From positions 1 through 64,000 of the forward strand of contig NZ_VRTY01000017.1 of NCBI RefSeq assembly GCF_008017455.1: 64,000 bases of DNA, in the 5' to 3' direction. The number at the start of each line of letters is the position of its first letter. Within the stretch, counting starts at the first letter, position 1. Below the pieces are notes generated by a model. That model ran no database searches, was not told where the DNA came from, and saw nothing but the letters and a program-made list of their open reading frames with translations. This DNA comes from Pontibacter qinzhouensis (GTDB lineage Bacteria; Bacteroidota; Bacteroidia; Cytophagales; Hymenobacteraceae). Both the position numbers and the translations under genes were made by a program. Positions 61,029-64,000 of the stretch are shown here, in pieces.

Positions 61029-62708
61029 ATGGCCGAAAATAGTTATGATGCGATTGTCATTGGTTCTGGCATTTCAGGCGGATGGGCAGCCAAAGAGCTC
61101 ACCGAAAAAGGCCTGAAAACGATTATGCTGGAACGTGGCCGAAACATCGAACACGTAAAAGATTATGTAAATGCTAACAAACACCCCTGGGAGTTTGAGC
61201 ACCGTGGTCGCCGTACCGAACAAATGGTACAAGATTACCCTGTTCTTAAGCGAGACTATGCGCTTAACGAACTGAACCTCGATTACTGGGTTAACGAAAA
61301 AGAAAGCCCTTATACCGAAACCAAACGTTTCGACTGGTACCGCGGCTATCATGTTGGCGGCCGTTCGCTCATGTGGGGAAGGCAAAGTTACAGGTTGGCC
61401 GACATCGACTTTGAAGCCAACGCCAAAGACGGCATTGCGGTAGACTGGCCCATCCGGTACAAAGACATTGCGCCCTGGTATAGTTATGTAGAAAAATTTG
61501 CCGGCATCAGCGGGTCTGTAGAAAATATTCCGCACCTGCCCGATGGTGAATTTATGCCAGCCATGGAGCTGAACTGTGTAGAGAAAGATATAGCAGCCCG
61601 CATAAAAGAACATTACAAAGGTAACCGCCACATGATTATAGGGCGTGTTGCCAACATTACGCAGCCGCATCACAACCGCACCAACTGCCAGTACCGCAAC
61701 AAGTGCTGGCTGGGTTGCCAGTTCGGCGGCTACTTCAGCACACAATCGGCTACACTGCCGGCTGCCATGGCTACCGGTAATCTTACCTTGCGCCCTTTCT
61801 CTATTGTTACCAAAATACTGTACGACAAAGACACCAAGAAAGCGACTGGTGTGGAAGTGCTCGATGCCGAAACGAACCAGACATACGAGTACTTTGCCAA
61901 AGTAATATTCCTGAATGCCTCTACCCTCAACTCTACCTGGGTGCTGATGAACTCCGCCACCGATGTTTGGGAAGGCGGCCTGGGCAGCAGCAGCGGGGAG
62001 TTAGGCCATAACCTCATGGATCACCATTTCAGAGCGGGAGCTTCAGGCAGAGTAGAAGGCTATGAAGATAAGTACGTATATGGTCGTCGCCCGAACGGAG
62101 TGTATATTCCGAGGTTCCGGAACATCGGCGACGACAAACGCGACTACATCAGGGGGTTTGGCTACCAGGGCAGTGCCGGCCGCGAAGGCTGGAGCCGCGA
62201 AATTGCCGAAATGGGCATTGGTGGCGATTTAAAAGATGCACTTTGCGAACCAGGCCAGTGGACCATGGGCGTTACAGGTTTTGGAGAAATTCTGCCTTAC
62301 CACGACAACAAAATAAGCCTCGACAAGAACAAGAAAGATAAGTGGGGCCTGCCAGTGCTTGCCATCGACTGTGACATAAGGGAAAATGAAAAGAAGATGC
62401 GCCTCGACATGATGGAAGATGCCAAGGAGATGCTCGAAATAGCTGGCGTAAAAGATGTCAAAACCAACGACAGCGGCTATGCCATGGGTATGGGGATACA
62501 CGAAATGGGAACAGCCCGGATGGGCCGCGATCCTAAAACCTCAGTACTAAACCAGCACAACCAGGTATGGGATGCCCCGAATGTGTACGTTACAGATGGT
62601 TCCTGCATGACCTCAGCAGGCTGCCAGAATCCATCGCTCACCTATATGGCGCTAACTGCCAGAGCTGTAGACCATGCCGTGAGCGAAATGAAAAAACTTA
62701 ATCTTTAA
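61029..62708 (+). CDS. GMC family FAD-dependent oxidoreductase
   Basis: There is no signal peptide of its own. The FAD-binding start DAIVIGSGISGGWAAKEL (about 7-24) is followed by MLERGRN, the GMC region HVGGRSLMWGRQSYR, and the C-terminal GMC motif with HEMGTARMGRDPKTSV, VTDGSCMTSAGCQNPSLTYM. The His and Asn of these stretches are the expected catalytic pair. C-rich CQYRNKCWLGC (about 219-229) could hold a small cofactor or a disulfide. The next gene encodes a small subunit with a twin-Arg-like N-terminus that could carry it through the membrane. Members of this three-gene set oxidise sugars; glucoside 3-dehydrogenase activity is a plausible but unproven assignment. Confidence 0.85.
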   Translation: MAENSYDAIVIGSGISGGWAAKELTEKGLKTIMLERGRNIEHVKDYVNANKHPWEFEHRGRRTEQMVQDYPVLKRDYALNELNLDYWVNEKESPYTETKRFDWYRGYHVGGRSLMWGRQSYRLADIDFEANAKDGIAVDWPIRYKDIAPWYSYVEKFAGISGSVENIPHLPDGEFMPAMELNCVEKDIAARIKEHYKGNRHMIIGRVANITQPHHNRTNCQYRNKCWLGCQFGGYFSTQSATLPAAMATGNLTLRPFSIVTKILYDKDTKKATGVEVLDAETNQTYEYFAKVIFLNASTLNSTWVLMNSATDVWEGGLGSSSGELGHNLMDHHFRAGASGRVEGYEDKYVYGRRPNGVYIPRFRNIGDDKRDYIRGFGYQGSAGREGWSREIAEMGIGGDLKDALCEPGQWTMGVTGFGEILPYHDNKISLDKNKKDKWGLPVLAIDCDIRENEKKMRLDMMEDAKEMLEIAGVKDVKTNDSGYAMGMGIHEMGTARMGRDPKTSVLNQHNQVWDAPNVYVTDGSCMTSAGCQNPSLTYMALTARAVDHAVSEMKKLNL

Positions 62709-62731
62709 GAATCTCTTTAGGAATAACATAA

Positions 62732-63295
62732 ATGGATAGAAGAGAAGCATTAAAAGCAGTTGGCTTGCTGATGGGTGGTGCCATGATAGGAGGCGACCTG
62801 CTCATGTCCTGCACCTCAAAGGCCACCAAGGTGAACGACCTGTTCGACCAGGACCAGGTTGCTTTCCTGAATGAGGTAGCCGACACCATTTTGCCTGCCA
62901 CCAGTACCCCCGGTGCAAAAGAAGCCGGAGTAGGACACCTGATGGCTGTAATGGTACAGGACTGCTACCCCGCCGAAGACCAGAAAGTGTTTATGAATGG
63001 CATTACAGAACTTGACAAAGTCAGCAAAAAAGAGTTTGGCAGCAAGTTTATGGACCTTAGCGCCCAAGACCGGACTAAACTCTTAACGGCCCTGGACGAG
63101 GAACAGAAAAACTACATGCGCGAAAAAGCTCCCGAAGCTCCAAACCATTATTTCAGGATGATGAAGGAGCTGACGCTGTTCGGTTACTTTACCTCAGAGA
63201 TTGGTTCTACCAAAGCCCTGCGCTATGATCCAATTCCTGGCCGCTACGATGCCTGCATCCCCTACAAAAAAGGCGACCGTGCCTGGGCAACGTAA
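62732..63295 (+). CDS. Gluconate 2-dehydrogenase subunit 3-like protein (small subunit of GMC dehydrogenase)
   Basis: The N-terminus MDRREALKAVGLLMGGAMIG has an RR pair before a hydrophobic stretch, then a LMSC lipobox-like site, so it may be Tat-exported and lipid-anchored. The body matches the gluconate_2-dh3 family: FLNEVADTILPATSTPGAKE, AGVGHLMAVMVQDCY, FGYFTSEIGSTKALRYDPIP and a final tryptophan-containing tail. At 187 residues it has usual size. It starts 23 bases after the GMC gene. In known complexes the corresponding subunit lets the flavin subunit cross the membrane and stay bound. Confidence 0.85.
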   Translation: MDRREALKAVGLLMGGAMIGGDLLMSCTSKATKVNDLFDQDQVAFLNEVADTILPATSTPGAKEAGVGHLMAVMVQDCYPAEDQKVFMNGITELDKVSKKEFGSKFMDLSAQDRTKLLTALDEEQKNYMREKAPEAPNHYFRMMKELTLFGYFTSEIGSTKALRYDPIPGRYDACIPYKKGDRAWAT

Positions 63296-63546
63296 GGCTT
63301 CGCCAAACTAAAAATTAGAAATTAAAAATTAGAAATGCGGAACATAGATTTTTGATATAGAGTATGCCGCATGTGCAGCTCCTGTTAGCGGCAGCATCTG
63401 GTAAAAGCATATTTATGTGCAGAACTGGCAGCATGTACCTTTCACTTGTAACTTTTGGGCAGGTGATAGAAAGATACACGCTGTTCCTGTTTATGCTGTA
63501 CCAGTTCAAAAATATATAATCTAGCATCTGAAATTAAGCTTCAAAC

Positions 63547-64000
63547 ATGAAAAAGAACTTACTACTCTTAAGCTCCCTTGCCTTTTTGCTGGCCTGCGGT
63601 GGCAATAACAATACGAATGACTACGACCAGTACTATAGCCGTAATGGTCAGCAGGATTCTGCAGCCGGAGCAGCCGTAAATGCTGCGGCCAGGCAATCGG
63701 AGGTAGATACGAACCTGATGAACATTGGCATAAACCGGAATGCCGGAGCCGAAACGCCAACTCCTGCCGACAACTTTGAGAAAGGAGCAAAACTCATTTC
63801 GCAATCAGACTGCCTTGCCTGCCACAAAGAAAAAGATAAATTAGTTGGGCCAGCGTACGCAGAAGTAGCTAAGAAATATGAGTTTAACGACAAGAATGTA
63901 GATTACCTGGCAGGCAAAATTAAAACAGGTGGCAAAGGCGTTTGGGGCGAAATACCCATGACACCACATCCTGACCTGAAAGACGAAGATGCCAAAGACA
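63547..64000 (+). CDS. c-type cytochrome lipoprotein (3' end outside window)
   Basis: ATG at 63547 opens a lipoprotein signal (LLLLSSLAFLLAC, Cys17) and a low-complexity linker rich in Asn and Ala. The cytochrome c domain starts near residue 75 with one heme site, CLACH at residues 89-93 (FEKGAKLISQSDCLACHKEK), and continues with GPAYAEVAKKYEF and IPMTPHP, whose Met is the likely second heme ligand. The frame is open to the last base of the window. Placed after the GMC and small-subunit genes it probably accepts their electrons and passes them to the respiratory chain. The 251 bases before it hold no recognised feature beyond AT-rich repeats such as AATTAGAAATTAAAAATTAG at about 63310, which also occur at about 40808. 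Confidence 0.85.
   Translation, partial: MKKNLLLLSSLAFLLACGGNNNTNDYDQYYSRNGQQDSAAGAAVNAAARQSEVDTNLMNIGINRNAGAETPTPADNFEKGAKLISQSDCLACHKEKDKLVGPAYAEVAKKYEFNDKNVDYLAGKIKTGGKGVWGEIPMTPHPDLKDEDAKD

Noticed and set aside
1-64000. tRNA, rRNA, riboswitch or CRISPR features
   Set aside because: No cloverleaf, rRNA segment, known riboswitch core or regularly spaced repeat array was recognised by eye; a covariance-model search could still find small RNAs.

Overview
The window looks like a carbohydrate-degradation region of a Bacteroidota chromosome. It carries two SusC/SusD pairs, many secreted glycoside hydrolases, lipoproteins with Bacteroidota-style lipoboxes, a propeller/Y_Y_Y regulator and TAnnTTTG promoter-like boxes. 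Gene content and the AT-rich intergenic style suggest a Cytophagales member such as a Pontibacter/Hymenobacter relative. That placement is inference; there is no rRNA or other marker here. Every intact gene found is on the + strand. No tRNA, rRNA or CRISPR array was seen.

Region A (1-26,550) is a decayed, visibly AT-richer glycosidase block, probably aimed at a rhamnose-, galacturonate- and galactose-containing glycan of the pectin or algal type. It holds a partial GH2, a broken GH2, a complete GH2, a membrane regulator with a PKD domain, a GH43, a GH28, a beta-helix lipoprotein, a GH106 alpha-rhamnosidase, two more GH2 enzymes and a double-GH43 lipoprotein. It also contains remnants of an IS3-family element (two copies in opposite orientation), an IS5-like remnant, fragments of GH2, GH28 and GH106 genes, and a ~430 bp direct repeat flanking the beta-helix gene.

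Region B (26,550-36,290) is a SusC-SusD-sulfatase-FGE-sulfatase operon. Both sulfatases have the CAPTR formylglycine motif, and the FGE keeps both catalytic cysteines, so the operon supplies its own sulfatase activation. Its leader encodes a 34-residue peptide ending in four cysteines, which suggests cysteine-responsive control of a sulfate-releasing operon. A minus-strand terminator sits just before susC. An AI-2E-type membrane protein gene (37,216-38,325) follows.

Region C (39,060-60,243) reads as a beta-1,2-glucan type utilization locus: a GH43-discoidin-FN3 protein, a GH3, a propeller/Y_Y_Y/LuxR-HTH regulator, SusC, SusD, a LamG lipoprotein, two GH144-like enzymes, an SGNH hydrolase and a second GH3. 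The GH43 gene and susC share an identical 20-nt upstream box, each with an inverted TGATGTAGTA box 158 nt further on. These are candidate sites for the regulator encoded between them.

Region D (61,029-64,000) encodes a GMC oxidoreductase, a gluconate-2-dehydrogenase-subunit-3-like protein and a cytochrome c (cut by the window end), which look like one sugar-oxidizing periplasmic complex.

From 23.7 kb onward the gaps carry at least eleven copies of a ~57-bp repeat absent from the first 23 kb, plus a 326-bp MITE-like element at 60,375-60,700.
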